56,272 nucleotides of DNA from Limosilactobacillus avistercoris (GTDB lineage Bacteria > Bacillota > Bacilli > Lactobacillales > Lactobacillaceae), in NCBI RefSeq assembly GCF_014836425.1, contig NZ_JACSQW010000011.1, forward strand, positions 1 to 56,272, read 5' to 3'. The translations under genes and the position numbers were made by a program. Shown here one piece after another: positions 30,691 through 40,003 of this stretch (position 1 is the stretch's first letter; each line of letters begins with the position of its first letter). A model generated the notes under the pieces. The model made no database searches, was not told the DNA's origin, and saw only the letters and a list, made by a program, of their open reading frames with translations.

Positions 30691-30750
30691 TTTCAATTAT
30701 AGTCTTAATTAAACCGGATCACTAGTTAATTTCTTAGTGTTTTTCGTTAT

Positions 30751-30764
30751 TGTAGCCGCTTACA
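30751..30764. promoter_or_regulatory. Second cre-like site between galactosidase and regulator
   Basis: TGTAGCCGCTTACA (minus strand TGTAAGCGGCTACA) has one mismatch to the cre consensus. It lies upstream of the galactosidase promoter and about 180 bp before the AraC gene. Confidence 0.6.
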
Positions 30765-30945
30765 TATTCTAAATATATTGTATTGAATTTTACTTAACCA
30801 TTCCATGGCGATTTTATCGTAAAAAATGGCATACATTATTAAGGACAAATTGACATGTTATCTTTATTAATCGTAATATAATAACCAGTATTTAGATAAT
30901 TACTATTAACAAATAGCCATATTCAAAGGTAAAGGAGCTTTTCTA

Positions 30946-31779
30946 ATGGACGATCAGTACAAGAGTCTCACCGGAAAAAGTTTTGAAAATAATATCCTGT
31001 TTATTGGTCAGTATGCCTGTCCCCCTAATTATTTTTATCGTGGTAATAACGTCCGGGATAATTACGTCATTCACTATATTTTGGATGGTGAGGGCACCTT
31101 TTCGTCCGCTAATCATCCTGCGGTCACCCTCAAGAAGGGTGATCTCTTCATCTTGCCAAAGGGTGTTCCCTGTTTTTACCAAGCCGATGGTCAAAATCCC
31201 TGGAAATATTTTTGGATTGGTCTTTCTGGGACCAAGATTAAAACAATGCTTAATGGTTCTGTACTGGGTAAACAACGATACTTACGGCAAGTTCAAAATA
31301 GTCAATTTTTCGCTAGTCTTCACCAATTATTCACTACTCTACAAAAGCCAAGCTCCCTTGCTAACGATATTCTTGTCGAAGCACTTAACTATCAGATGTT
31401 TTATCACCTGGTTACAGAATATCCGTCTAAGAGTTCGCGCGCTACTACTAAAGCACAGCAATCACTTCAACTTGCCAATTACCACTTAAAAGAAAACTAT
31501 CAAGATAGCAATTGTACCATCAAGGAGCTTTGCCACCACCTTAACATCTCACGAAGCTACCTCTACTCCCTTTTCAAAACGCAGATGAATATTTCACCAC
31601 AAAAGTATTTAACGCACTTACGGATGACAGATGCACAACAGCAATTGAGGAACACTGATGATCCGATTCAGATCATTTCTCGCCGTGTCGGCTATAAGGA
31701 CGAATTTACCTTTTCTAAGGCCTTCAAACGCTATAGTGGCTTTAGTCCAAAAATGTATCGTCAAAACCGACCATACTAA
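30946..31779 (+). CDS. AraC-family transcriptional regulator (MsmR/RafR-like)
   Basis: 277 residues. An N-terminal cupin sensor domain (about 15-110, HYILDGEGTF, GDLFILPKGVPCFYQ) precedes a C-terminal double helix-turn-helix (CTIKELCHHLNISRSYLYSLFK and IISRRVGYKDEFTFSKAFKRYSGFSP). Divergent from the alpha-galactosidase, it is probably that gene's activator with an alpha-galactoside inducer, as MsmR/RafR are in streptococci. The ribosome site is AAAGGAG. Confidence 0.92.
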   Translation: MDDQYKSLTGKSFENNILFIGQYACPPNYFYRGNNVRDNYVIHYILDGEGTFSSANHPAVTLKKGDLFILPKGVPCFYQADGQNPWKYFWIGLSGTKIKTMLNGSVLGKQRYLRQVQNSQFFASLHQLFTTLQKPSSLANDILVEALNYQMFYHLVTEYPSKSSRATTKAQQSLQLANYHLKENYQDSNCTIKELCHHLNISRSYLYSLFKTQMNISPQKYLTHLRMTDAQQQLRNTDDPIQIISRRVGYKDEFTFSKAFKRYSGFSPKMYRQNRPY

Positions 31780-31782
31780 TCA

Positions 31783-31827
31783 GAAAGCTGGAAATTAGCC
31801 TTCTCAAAAGAGTTAATTTCCAGCTTC
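31783..31827. terminator. Convergent terminator, AraC gene / VOC gene
   Basis: GAAAGCTGGAAATTA (31783-31797) pairs with TTAATTTCCAGCTTC (31813-31827), with a T run beyond. Confidence 0.85.
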
Positions 31828-31840
31828 TTAATTTTAAATT

Positions 31841-32617
31841 CTATTTCTCTTTTTCTAGATCTAACCGAATCTGACCTAATCTTAATTGTTGAGATTCCTT
31901 TGCACCATGGTAGATCAACTTAAATAAGCGGTTCTCATCACCATGTTCAAACTTTAATTCCTTGTCACCCAGCGTAACAATAAAGTCTTTTCCTTCACGA
32001 GTAACTTCACTTTGTAAAATCGCTGACCATTGCTTAGCTGCTTCTTGCGGATCAGTAACGTAGAAAATGGCCCGCTTTACAAATAATTCACCGGCTGGGT
32101 GGAACTTAATAATTCCTTGACTCTTGAGGTTTTCGCGTCGTGAATCATCGTCTCGTCCCCATTGAATGAAGAATGGTGCTGGTAGGTAATGGGCGAGCTC
32201 ACCATTAATGCAAAACATTTGCCACTGAATAAGGTTACCAGTTGGTGTTAACCGTTCACCATTGATGATTTCACCAACCTCTAATCCTAATTCTTGGAGT
32301 CGCTGAAGAGTAGCAGCAATATCATTTGTCCAAATGGCAATCGTGGTAAATCTCTGTAGGCCATTAAAATAATCTTCAACCGCAGTAAAAATACTTGAAT
32401 TATTCTCATACGTGAACGAGTGTGCCCTTTCCGGGTTAGCTACAGTAATCAATTCTAAATAGTTTAACCCAAAATAGTCACGGGCATCTTCAGTTCCCCA
32501 CGCTTCGTATTTTCCACCAGCGATAAATCTTAAACCCTTACTGTTGAAATAATCAATTGCAGCTGGCAAATCCGTTACATCAGCCACAGTATGATCCCAA
32601 TTTAATGTCTCTGTCAT
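31841..32617 (-). CDS. VOC superfamily (glyoxalase-like) protein
   Basis: 258 residues. The start (LNWDHTVADVTDLPAAIDYF) and the middle (FTTIAIWTNDIAATLQRLQELGL) look like the beta-alpha-beta modules of the vicinal oxygen chelate fold, with a third related stretch near the C-terminus (VKRAIFYVTDPQEAAKQW). The His in the first module could be a metal ligand. Substrate unknown. A GTG at 32620, immediately before the ATG and 9 nt after AAAGGAG, could also be the start. Confidence 0.8.
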   Translation of the reverse strand: MTETLNWDHTVADVTDLPAAIDYFNSKGLRFIAGGKYEAWGTEDARDYFGLNYLELITVANPERAHSFTYENNSSIFTAVEDYFNGLQRFTTIAIWTNDIAATLQRLQELGLEVGEIINGERLTPTGNLIQWQMFCINGELAHYLPAPFFIQWGRDDDSRRENLKSQGIIKFHPAGELFVKRAIFYVTDPQEAAKQWSAILQSEVTREGKDFIVTLGDKELKFEHGDENRLFKLIYHGAKESQQLRLGQIRLDLEKEK

Positions 32618-32763
32618 CACTAATCACCGCTCCTTTACTCAATTCCTTTATTTTAGTTAGAAAGATCCGAGGATCTGACTCGGTTCCTAGTCTAATTAAT
32701 TTCATCCTAATCCATTTGAGTGAAAGACACTAACAATAAGTTTTACTTTATAAATTAAAAAAT

Positions 32764-32807
32764 AAAAAAGATGAAGAATGACTCCATTCGAATCATTTTT
32801 CATCTTT
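32764..32807 (-). terminator. ndk terminator
   Basis: On the minus strand AAAGATGAAAAATGA pairs with TCATTCTTCATCTTTTTT, just after the ndk stop. Confidence 0.8.
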
Positions 32808-32830
32808 AATTAATTCGCTATTTTTTTGGA

Positions 32831-33271
32831 TTAGCCTTGTTCAAATTCAAATTCTGGGAACCAAATCTTAATTTCCTTAGTAGCGGATGCTGGTTCATCA
32901 GAAGTGTGGACAATATTACGAAGGTTACCATCTGGCCATTCACGACCATAGTCACCACGAATAGTTCCCCATTCGGCTTCAACAGGGTTAGTTGCACCAG
33001 CCATGTTGTGGATTGCCTTAATAACGTTAGTTCCTGAAACAACAATCCCAACAATTGGTCCTTCAGTCATGTATTCCAGCAATTCTGGGAAGAATGGCTT
33101 ATCAACCTTATCGGCATAGTGTTGGCGAAGTAATTCTTCTGTTGGTTGAATCATCTTTAGTGCTTCGATCTTGTAGCCCTTGCGTTCGATCCGGGTAATA
33201 ATTTCCCCGATATGACGGGTTTTAACACCATCGGGCTTTACTAAAACTAATGTGTATTCGTCTTTAACCAT
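32831..33271 (-). CDS. ndk: Nucleoside diphosphate kinase
   Basis: Equalises nucleoside triphosphate pools by ping-pong phosphotransfer. The active His is in NLRNIVHTSDEPASA (near residue 120). The N-terminal TLVLVKPDGV and GDYGREWPDG segments fit the family, though the latter is a few residues longer than the common GDF...GRN loop. Length 146. The ribosome site is GAGGAG. A cre-like palindrome (TGAAAGCGCTTTTTCA, around 33335-33350) overlaps the probable promoter. Confidence 0.95.
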   Translation of the reverse strand: MVKDEYTLVLVKPDGVKTRHIGEIITRIERKGYKIEALKMIQPTEELLRQHYADKVDKPFFPELLEYMTEGPIVGIVVSGTNVIKAIHNMAGATNPVEAEWGTIRGDYGREWPDGNLRNIVHTSDEPASATKEIKIWFPEFEFEQG

Positions 33272-33366
33272 GGCGAAAACATCTCCTCACATATCAATCT
33301 AACATATACAGACTAACATAACTTTATACGTAATGAAAGCGCTTTTTCACGAATTTTACTACTATT

Positions 33367-35679
33367 TTACCTGGTTAACTCATGTTCAATTGTGAGCTGC
33401 TGACTAGCTTTTTCATTAATTGCCGGGCTTACTTTTCCGTTACTAATCATCGTGAGAGCATGCATTGCCCGAGTAGCCATTGTATAAATCATCCCCACTT
33501 CATCGGTTCCCTGAAGGTTCGTTTGGGATACATCATAGGCAATTACGGAATCAAATTCGAGTCCCTTCGCTAAGTAAACCGGCAGAACTAAAATTCCGTC
33601 CGGTAACGCTGTATCATTCATATCTAATAAGTGGACCTTGGTAAATTGTCGCCGTAACTGACGATAAACTTTTTGGGCCTGTTCCTGATTCTTAGTGAGG
33701 GCAGCTACCGTTTCGTATTGTTCATGATACTTTCCGACCCTCATTTGGAGAGCCTGATCAACAGACTCATCGGAATAACGAACCAAGAGCGCCGGTCGTT
33801 CCCCATGGCGGGTAAATGACATTATTTGGTCCCCATCCGGTAGCAGAGATTTAGCAAAGTCGGTAATCTCCTTTGTTGAACGATAGCTTCGCCGTAACGA
33901 GATTAAATTAGGGTGTTTGGCAGCCAGGGTATTACTTAACCGCTCCAGCATCTTTTCGGGTAACTCAAGTGGCTTAAATAGGGCTTGTTCACTATCGCCC
34001 AGAACGGTAAACTTTGCTCCCGGAAAGGCATGGCGAAGATACATCATCATTGCTACAGAATAATCTTGCATCTCATCAATAAAGACATACTTAAAGGAAT
34101 GGTTTTGCCCCGTCCCTATCAATAGGTCACGTAAGTACATTAATGGAGCTGCATGCATCATTTCTAAACGGTGTAATTCCAATTCATCATCATAATTAGC
34201 GATCATCTTATCCCATTCAACTCGTTGAATGTCATCAGGAAGCGGCAACTGACGAAGCCAGCTAGCGTACTGACTATAAATATCAATAAAGTAGTCATTA
34301 TAGATGGCATCAGCAACAATCCGGAGACGCCGCTTAGTCCAACGATAGGCTAAGTAAGCATATTGTTCATTCTCATCTTTGAAATCGTCAACCGACTTTT
34401 TACCATACAGGTTATGAAGTTGTTGGGTGTCAAGGCTATCAAGTTCCTTAGCAACCCAATCTTTTTTTGCCTCCACCTTCACCCGACGCTGTAATTCCCG
34501 GATTAATTGATTCTTTAACTGCACCATGCGATTAGCAGCCTTCATGGCATTAGGTTGGCTTCGGTACAGTGATTGTATATGTTCAGCGGTAAAGAAGACC
34601 CGTCCCTCAAATGTAATATTGCTAAATTGTAGCTGTTCATCAAGTAGGTGGGTTGCGTACCGGTGGACATCATACATTGCTGTTTTGCTTTCTAAGAAAT
34701 CCGCAATTCGTCGATCCTGTTTTGATGCTCGTTGACGTTTCTCATACCGCTCGAAAATATTTTCTACCTGTAAGCCTTCAAAGCGCCGACGAACGAAACC
34801 TGACATTGTTACTTGACGCATGTTTCGTTCACCAAGGCTAGGAAGAACTTGCGAAATATAGTGGCTAAACAGGCGGTTAGGACTAAATAACACAATCTGA
34901 TCAGCATTTAACGCGGTCCGACTATGGTACAACAAATAAGCGATCCGCTGTAATATTGCCGAAGTCTTCCCGGAACCGGCAACCCCTTGGACTAACAGGA
35001 GATCACTATGGGTATCGCGGATAATATCGTTTTGTTCCTGTTGAATTGTGGCCACAATATTATGCATGTATTGATCATTTTGCTCACCGAGGGCAGCCTG
35101 AAGAAGCTCATCCCCCACCGTTTCATTCGTATCAAACATGTTAATAATTCGACCATCCTTAATCGTAAATTGCCGTTTCTTAACAAGGATGGTTTCCCGA
35201 TTACCATTTGGCGTTTCGTACCGGACCTCACCAAGAGTTCCATTATAGTAAACACCAGAGATCGGTGCCCGCCAGTCATATATCAAGAACGCAGTCTTAT
35301 CATCGTTCATTAACGACGCAGTCCCAATATACAACGTTTCTGGCTTATCTTTTCCCGGATCCTGAATATCAATCCGACCAAAGTAGGGGGTTCGCTTAAG
35401 GTTTTGTAACGTCTTTAATTGCCGGCGGAGGATCGTTTCACTTTCAACTGCCCGCGAAACCAACTGCCGCTGCTGTTCAATCATGGCCCGTGATTCGGCA
35501 ATATCATCAATTTCATACCGGTTAATTGAGGCGTTTTCGCTGTAGTTCTTTTCAACTGCCCGTGTTTCCTGATGGGCGTCAGCAAGGGCCTTCTTGGTTT
35601 CAGTGATCTGCTTATCAATCTGCTTCATCACTAAATCAACCCGTTGCTGTTCTAATTGTCGCTCTTGGTCTTCATTCAC
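33367..35679 (-). CDS. helD: HelD-type RNA polymerase recycling helicase
   Basis: 770-residue UvrD/Rep-like superfamily 1 ATPase that removes stalled RNA polymerase from nucleic acid in Gram-positives. The N-terminal coiled coil (about 1-90, Gln/Glu-rich) enters the polymerase secondary channel. Walker A is QGVAGSGKTS, Walker B is VFIDEMQDYS, and LRRSYRSTKEI and the late VYLAKGLEFDSVI are further helicase motifs. It starts with GTG 35679 after AGGAGG. The RNA polymerase delta subunit, with which HelD cooperates in B. subtilis, is also in this window (rpoE). Confidence 0.92.
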   Translation of the reverse strand: MNEDQERQLEQQRVDLVMKQIDKQITETKKALADAHQETRAVEKNYSENASINRYEIDDIAESRAMIEQQRQLVSRAVESETILRRQLKTLQNLKRTPYFGRIDIQDPGKDKPETLYIGTASLMNDDKTAFLIYDWRAPISGVYYNGTLGEVRYETPNGNRETILVKKRQFTIKDGRIINMFDTNETVGDELLQAALGEQNDQYMHNIVATIQQEQNDIIRDTHSDLLLVQGVAGSGKTSAILQRIAYLLYHSRTALNADQIVLFSPNRLFSHYISQVLPSLGERNMRQVTMSGFVRRRFEGLQVENIFERYEKRQRASKQDRRIADFLESKTAMYDVHRYATHLLDEQLQFSNITFEGRVFFTAEHIQSLYRSQPNAMKAANRMVQLKNQLIRELQRRVKVEAKKDWVAKELDSLDTQQLHNLYGKKSVDDFKDENEQYAYLAYRWTKRRLRIVADAIYNDYFIDIYSQYASWLRQLPLPDDIQRVEWDKMIANYDDELELHRLEMMHAAPLMYLRDLLIGTGQNHSFKYVFIDEMQDYSVAMMMYLRHAFPGAKFTVLGDSEQALFKPLELPEKMLERLSNTLAAKHPNLISLRRSYRSTKEITDFAKSLLPDGDQIMSFTRHGERPALLVRYSDESVDQALQMRVGKYHEQYETVAALTKNQEQAQKVYRQLRRQFTKVHLLDMNDTALPDGILVLPVYLAKGLEFDSVIAYDVSQTNLQGTDEVGMIYTMATRAMHALTMISNGKVSPAINEKASQQLTIEHELTR

Positions 35680-35721
35680 TTCAAACCCCTCCTTAAACTA
35701 GTCTTACTATTGTAGCACTCT

Positions 35722-37266
35722 TTAATCTGGCAAATGAAGCGATCCGATTTCATCCTGGAGATTAGCAATTTTCGAATAAGCAGGGGTAAGAAGCTCTTCA
35801 ACCTGACGAAATACTGGTAAAAGCCTTCGATAAATCGTCACCTGTTCTGGAGCCGGTTGATACTTACTCTCCCGGCCAATGTAATTAGTCACGCCCTGGT
35901 AGCCCTTTACCATCCCCAAGCTCTGCATCAATAAGTTAACTGCACCTAGGCATCCTGATTCAAACGCGTCGGGAACATTAACCTGATAGTCAAGAACATC
36001 GGCTAACATTTGCCGCCATACCACCGAACGAGCAAAGCCACCTGTTGCTGTCACGATCGCTGGCTTACCAACTAGGCTCGTTACCGTTTCAAAAACAAGG
36101 GCAATATTCAAATTAATTCCTTCAAGAACTGCTCGTAACATATCGGCTCGGGTATGTAAGACAGTTAGGCCAAAGAAATCCCCCCTGGCGTTGGCATTCC
36201 AAATTGGAGCGCGTTCGCCGCCAAGGTATGGATGAAATAGGAGCCCATGTGCTCCAGCTGGCGTATCCTTAATTATGCGGTTAGCTAAGGTATATCGATC
36301 AAACTTTTCTTTTTCTAAGACTTCTTGATCGACTAATTGATGAGTTGCCCATTGAAAAATATCCCCACCATTATTTAGCGGGCCACCAACGAGCCAGTGT
36401 TTCCGATCTACTGCATAGCAAAACAGTCGTTCTTTGGGATCAATCACCGGGTGATCAGTCATTACCCGCACTGCCGCCGAAGTCCCAATTGTTATGGCAA
36501 CCTGGTTAGCCGTAGTTGCCCCCACACCAATATTAGACAAGGCTCCATCGAAGGCTCCATATACAAATGGTGTCTCGGGTGGAATTCCCATCTTCCGCCG
36601 TTCTTCCTCTACCATGGTCGTTTCCTGAGCAGTCGGTTCAACAATCTCCGGTAGCTGGTCTTCACTAATCCCAGCTACCTTTAGAGCTTCCTTATCCCAC
36701 TTTCCGAAATGAATATCCATCAATCCCGTACAACTTGCAACAGAAATATCCACTTTAAATTTTTTGAATAGTCGCCAGAAAATATATGATTTAATATCCG
36801 CAACATAAGTCATTTTGTGGAAAAGTTCCGGGTGTTCTTTTTGTAACCAAATCAATTTAGTCAGTGGCGACATCGGGTGGATTGGTGTCCCCGTTGTTTG
36901 GTAAATGCTCTTTCCCACCGAAGAGCCCTTCAATTGTGAAGCAACATGACAAGCACGAGTATCGGCCCACGTAATTATCCGGGTTAAGGGATGAAAATAC
37001 TTATCCAATAGAAGGAGGCTTTGGTTAGCAGTCGAAAAAGATACTCCTAGTAGTTGGCCTTTTTCTAAATCTGCCTGGGATACCGCTTCTCGAATTACCG
37101 TTTCAACCGCTGCTAAAATCTCCTCGGGATCCTGTTCTGCCATCCCTTGTGGATCACGGTAAAGCGGGTAGCCCTTAGAAAAGTGACCGATAATTGTGGC
37201 ATTTTCATCATACAAGACTGCCTTAGTCGTGGTCGTGCCCACGTCAACTCCTAATAAATACTTCAT
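35722..37266 (-). CDS. gntK: Gluconokinase (FGGY family)
   Basis: Phosphorylates a sugar or sugar acid, most likely gluconate to 6-phosphogluconate, which feeds the phosphoketolase pathway of heterofermenters. GVDVGTTTTKAVLYDE is the first phosphate loop. The C-terminal ATGGFARSVVWRQMLADVL is the second FGGY signature. 514 residues. No gluconate permease is adjacent, and specificity within FGGY kinases is hard to read from sequence, so xylulokinase-like activity is possible. Confidence 0.85.
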   Translation of the reverse strand: MKYLLGVDVGTTTTKAVLYDENATIIGHFSKGYPLYRDPQGMAEQDPEEILAAVETVIREAVSQADLEKGQLLGVSFSTANQSLLLLDKYFHPLTRIITWADTRACHVASQLKGSSVGKSIYQTTGTPIHPMSPLTKLIWLQKEHPELFHKMTYVADIKSYIFWRLFKKFKVDISVASCTGLMDIHFGKWDKEALKVAGISEDQLPEIVEPTAQETTMVEEERRKMGIPPETPFVYGAFDGALSNIGVGATTANQVAITIGTSAAVRVMTDHPVIDPKERLFCYAVDRKHWLVGGPLNNGGDIFQWATHQLVDQEVLEKEKFDRYTLANRIIKDTPAGAHGLLFHPYLGGERAPIWNANARGDFFGLTVLHTRADMLRAVLEGINLNIALVFETVTSLVGKPAIVTATGGFARSVVWRQMLADVLDYQVNVPDAFESGCLGAVNLLMQSLGMVKGYQGVTNYIGRESKYQPAPEQVTIYRRLLPVFRQVEELLTPAYSKIANLQDEIGSLHLPD

Positions 37267-37326
37267 CTATTTTCCCTCTCTAATTAAAAAAGAGCCGTTT
37301 TTTCAGCCCTTAAATGATATAAGATT

Positions 37327-38490
37327 TTATGCGGTAATTTCTCTTGCCTTAACCAATGAATGTTTCAAAATAAATGGTGCTAATACAGTAGCCACAATGA
37401 TTACTGTGATTACATCAGAGTAATACATTGGGGACAACAAGTGGGCTTGGTAACCAATTTGTGCAGTAATCAGTGCCATTTCACCCCGGGCAATCATCCC
37501 GCTACCAACAACATACGAACTATTGAAATCAAACCCAGAAATATAGGCACCAGCACCACAACCAACAAGCTTAGTTAAGCAAGCTAAAATAGTCATCACA
37601 ATTACAAAGATTATTGATTCACTCAAACGATCAACACGCATGTTTAACCCAACACTAACAAAGAATAGTGGAATAAACATTGCATAACCAATTGGAATAA
37701 AGCTGCGGTTGATCGTTTCTTTTCGGTGAGTACTTCCAACTGCAATTCCGGCAAAGAAGGAACCAACAGCACCGCTCAAGCCAACATAGTCAGCAATTGC
37801 TGCCATCCCTAAACAAATAATCATCGCCATTACTGATGGGGATGCTACTGTTAATAGTCGTTCACTAAGATGCATCAAGTATGGTGCTAACCACTTAACA
37901 ACAAGGTAAGTTCCTCCAAAGAACAGTACCTGTAAAAGGAGGATCATCCAAAGCGGCTGTCCACCGGTTTTTCCTTCAGCTTGGTTAACCACACTAATCA
38001 TAATACTCAGAAGGATTACCCCGATAATATCATCGGCAACTGCCGCTCCCAAAATCGTTGCTCCTTCACGACTATCTAATCGTTTGAACTCACGAAGGAC
38101 CGCCACCGAAATACTAACCGAAGTTGCGGAAAAGATAACCCCAATGAACATTGACTCAAGTGGTGTAAAGCCAAAGAAATAACTTGCAGGAGCCATTACA
38201 ATAACCGGAACAATAACACCAATAATTGCAACAATTACTGCTGGTTTAAGATACTTTTTTAATAGTGAAAGATCACTTTCCAGCCCAGCAATAAACATCA
38301 GGATAATTACCCCAATTTCTTGGAATTCATTCATCATTGAATTAAGGTGTACCCAGTTTAATAGCGCTGGCCCCGCAACAATCCCTACTAGGATTTGTCC
38401 TATCACCTCAGGGATTTCAACCCGTCGACATAAGTGGGCAACTAGCTGTGTTGCCAAAAGCAACCCAGCTAGCGTTGCGATAAACTCCAT
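37327..38490 (-). CDS. Cation:proton antiporter (CPA2 / NapA-type)
   Basis: 387-residue integral membrane protein with about 12-13 predicted helices, from MEFIATLAGLLLATQLVAHL onward. Family marks are IPEVIGQILVGIVAGP, the SATSVSISVAVL region, AAVADDIIGVILLSI (the paired Asp of the ion site) and GMIARGEMALI. It probably exchanges Na+ or K+ for H+ in pH or salt homeostasis. The ribosome site is AAGGAGG. Confidence 0.92.
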   Translation of the reverse strand: MEFIATLAGLLLATQLVAHLCRRVEIPEVIGQILVGIVAGPALLNWVHLNSMMNEFQEIGVIILMFIAGLESDLSLLKKYLKPAVIVAIIGVIVPVIVMAPASYFFGFTPLESMFIGVIFSATSVSISVAVLREFKRLDSREGATILGAAVADDIIGVILLSIMISVVNQAEGKTGGQPLWMILLLQVLFFGGTYLVVKWLAPYLMHLSERLLTVASPSVMAMIICLGMAAIADYVGLSGAVGSFFAGIAVGSTHRKETINRSFIPIGYAMFIPLFFVSVGLNMRVDRLSESIIFVIVMTILACLTKLVGCGAGAYISGFDFNSSYVVGSGMIARGEMALITAQIGYQAHLLSPMYYSDVITVIIVATVLAPFILKHSLVKAREITA

Positions 38491-38618
38491 CTAACTACCT
38501 CCTTAACACGGAATTACGAACTGTTTCTATCATAATTTCAAGTTTACCATAGCCCAACATCTCAATTCCAGTCGAGCTGAGTGTTATAATTAGGCTAATA
38601 TTTAGGGGGAGCATTATT

Positions 38619-39935
38619 ATGAATACTACAATACAGTCAATTAAACGATCCCGTGATATTTTAAATAGCCTTATGTCATTAAGCTTCGTTTCTTTGATTA
38701 TAAGAGGGATTTTTGTTGGCTTAATTACTGGTTTGATCGTTAGTGCCTTTCGGTGGATTATCGATCAAACATTTTCCTTCCTTGCCTTTATCTACCCACT
38801 AATGGCGAACCACCTCTGGTCACTAGTCCCTTATATCTTAGTCACCTTATTAATCGTTTTTCTCCTCAGTAAAATCTTAAAGCCATGTCTCCTTGACCTA
38901 GTTGGTTCTGGTGTACCGCAAATTGAAGCAGTCCTTTTAAATGAGCACCACATGAATGCTGGAAGCGTCCTTTGGCGAAAATTCGTCGGTGGCTTACTGG
39001 CAATTTGTCCTGGGTTATTTATTGGAAGAGAAGGACCATGTATTCAAATGGGTGCTTGTGTTGGGCAATTATTTGGCGAACATTCTAAGATTAGTTCCCA
39101 GGAAAAACGGTTCTTGCTAGAATGTGGCGTTGCCGCGGGACTTTAGGCTGCCTTTAGCTCCCCACTTGCTAGCACCATCTTTTTAATGGAAGAAATTACG
39201 TTTAATTTTCAACCTCAGACATGTATTACTGCGCTAGCTTCGGCAATTTCAGCGGATCTTGTTACGATTCTCTTTTTTTGGCGTTCGTCCTTGTTTATAC
39301 TTGCCACTTCACCAAAACCTCCCAGAAGGAAATTATCTTTGGCTAATCGTCCTAGGTGTCATTCTTGGTATCTTAGCCTATGTTTACCAATATGCCCTCC
39401 TAAACCTTCGTTGGTGGTACAGCAAAGTAAAGTTTCCGAATATCTACCACAGTGTTATCCAATTGGGTTATGGAACACTAAAATCCTTGGCGGAAGTCAT
39501 AAGTTCATTGCTTATATTGGTAGTCTTAACACTTCCGGAAATATATTAAAATTATTACCCATCCTTGTATTATTTTTAGTTATTCGGTTCTATTTTTCAA
39601 TGATTAGTTATGGTGCTTCAGTACCAGGCGGGATTTTCATGCCGATTCTTGTCCTTGGTGCCCTGTTAGGAGCAATCGCCGCTGTCATCTTGATTCACCA
39701 GGGAATCATCACTCCAAGTTGTTTTCTTAACATCGTTGTCATTTCAATGGCTGCTTATTTTGGTGCAATTGAAGAAGCAGCCTTCACCGCGATTACCTTG
39801 TTAACCGAAATGGTTGGCTCCGTTGATCAAGTCTTTCCAATGACAATCTTAACGTTCATTGCTTACATCATTAGCAATTTACTTGGTGGTCAACCAATCT
39901 ATGCTTCATTGCGGAAGGAAATATTCAAGAAATAA
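38619..39935 (+). pseudogene. ClC-type chloride channel/transporter, disrupted
   Basis: The conceptual product is a ClC protein: GSGVPQIEAVL, FIGREGPCIQMGACVGQ and YGASVPGGIFMPILVLGALLG are its ion-path motifs. It is broken three times. An in-frame TAG at 39144-39146 falls within CGVAAGL-AAFSSPLA. An extra T in the T7 run (39273-39279) shifts the frame after ILFF. A missing A near 39480-39483 restores it at ILGGSHKFI. The rest is well preserved, suggesting recent loss. The ribosome site (GGGGGAG) is intact, so the first 175 residues may still be made. Confidence 0.9.
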
Positions 39936-39951
39936 AATTTATATAATACGT

Positions 39952-39999
39952 AAAAGGCCTTTAGAGCTTGGCAAAGTCTGAACTCTAAAGGTCATTATT
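39952..39999. terminator. Convergent terminator, ClC pseudogene / metC-like gene
   Basis: GGCCTTTAGAG pairs with CTCTAAAGGTC, followed by ATTATTTTT on the plus strand and CTTTT on the minus strand. Confidence 0.8.
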
Positions 40000-40003
40000 T
40001 TTA

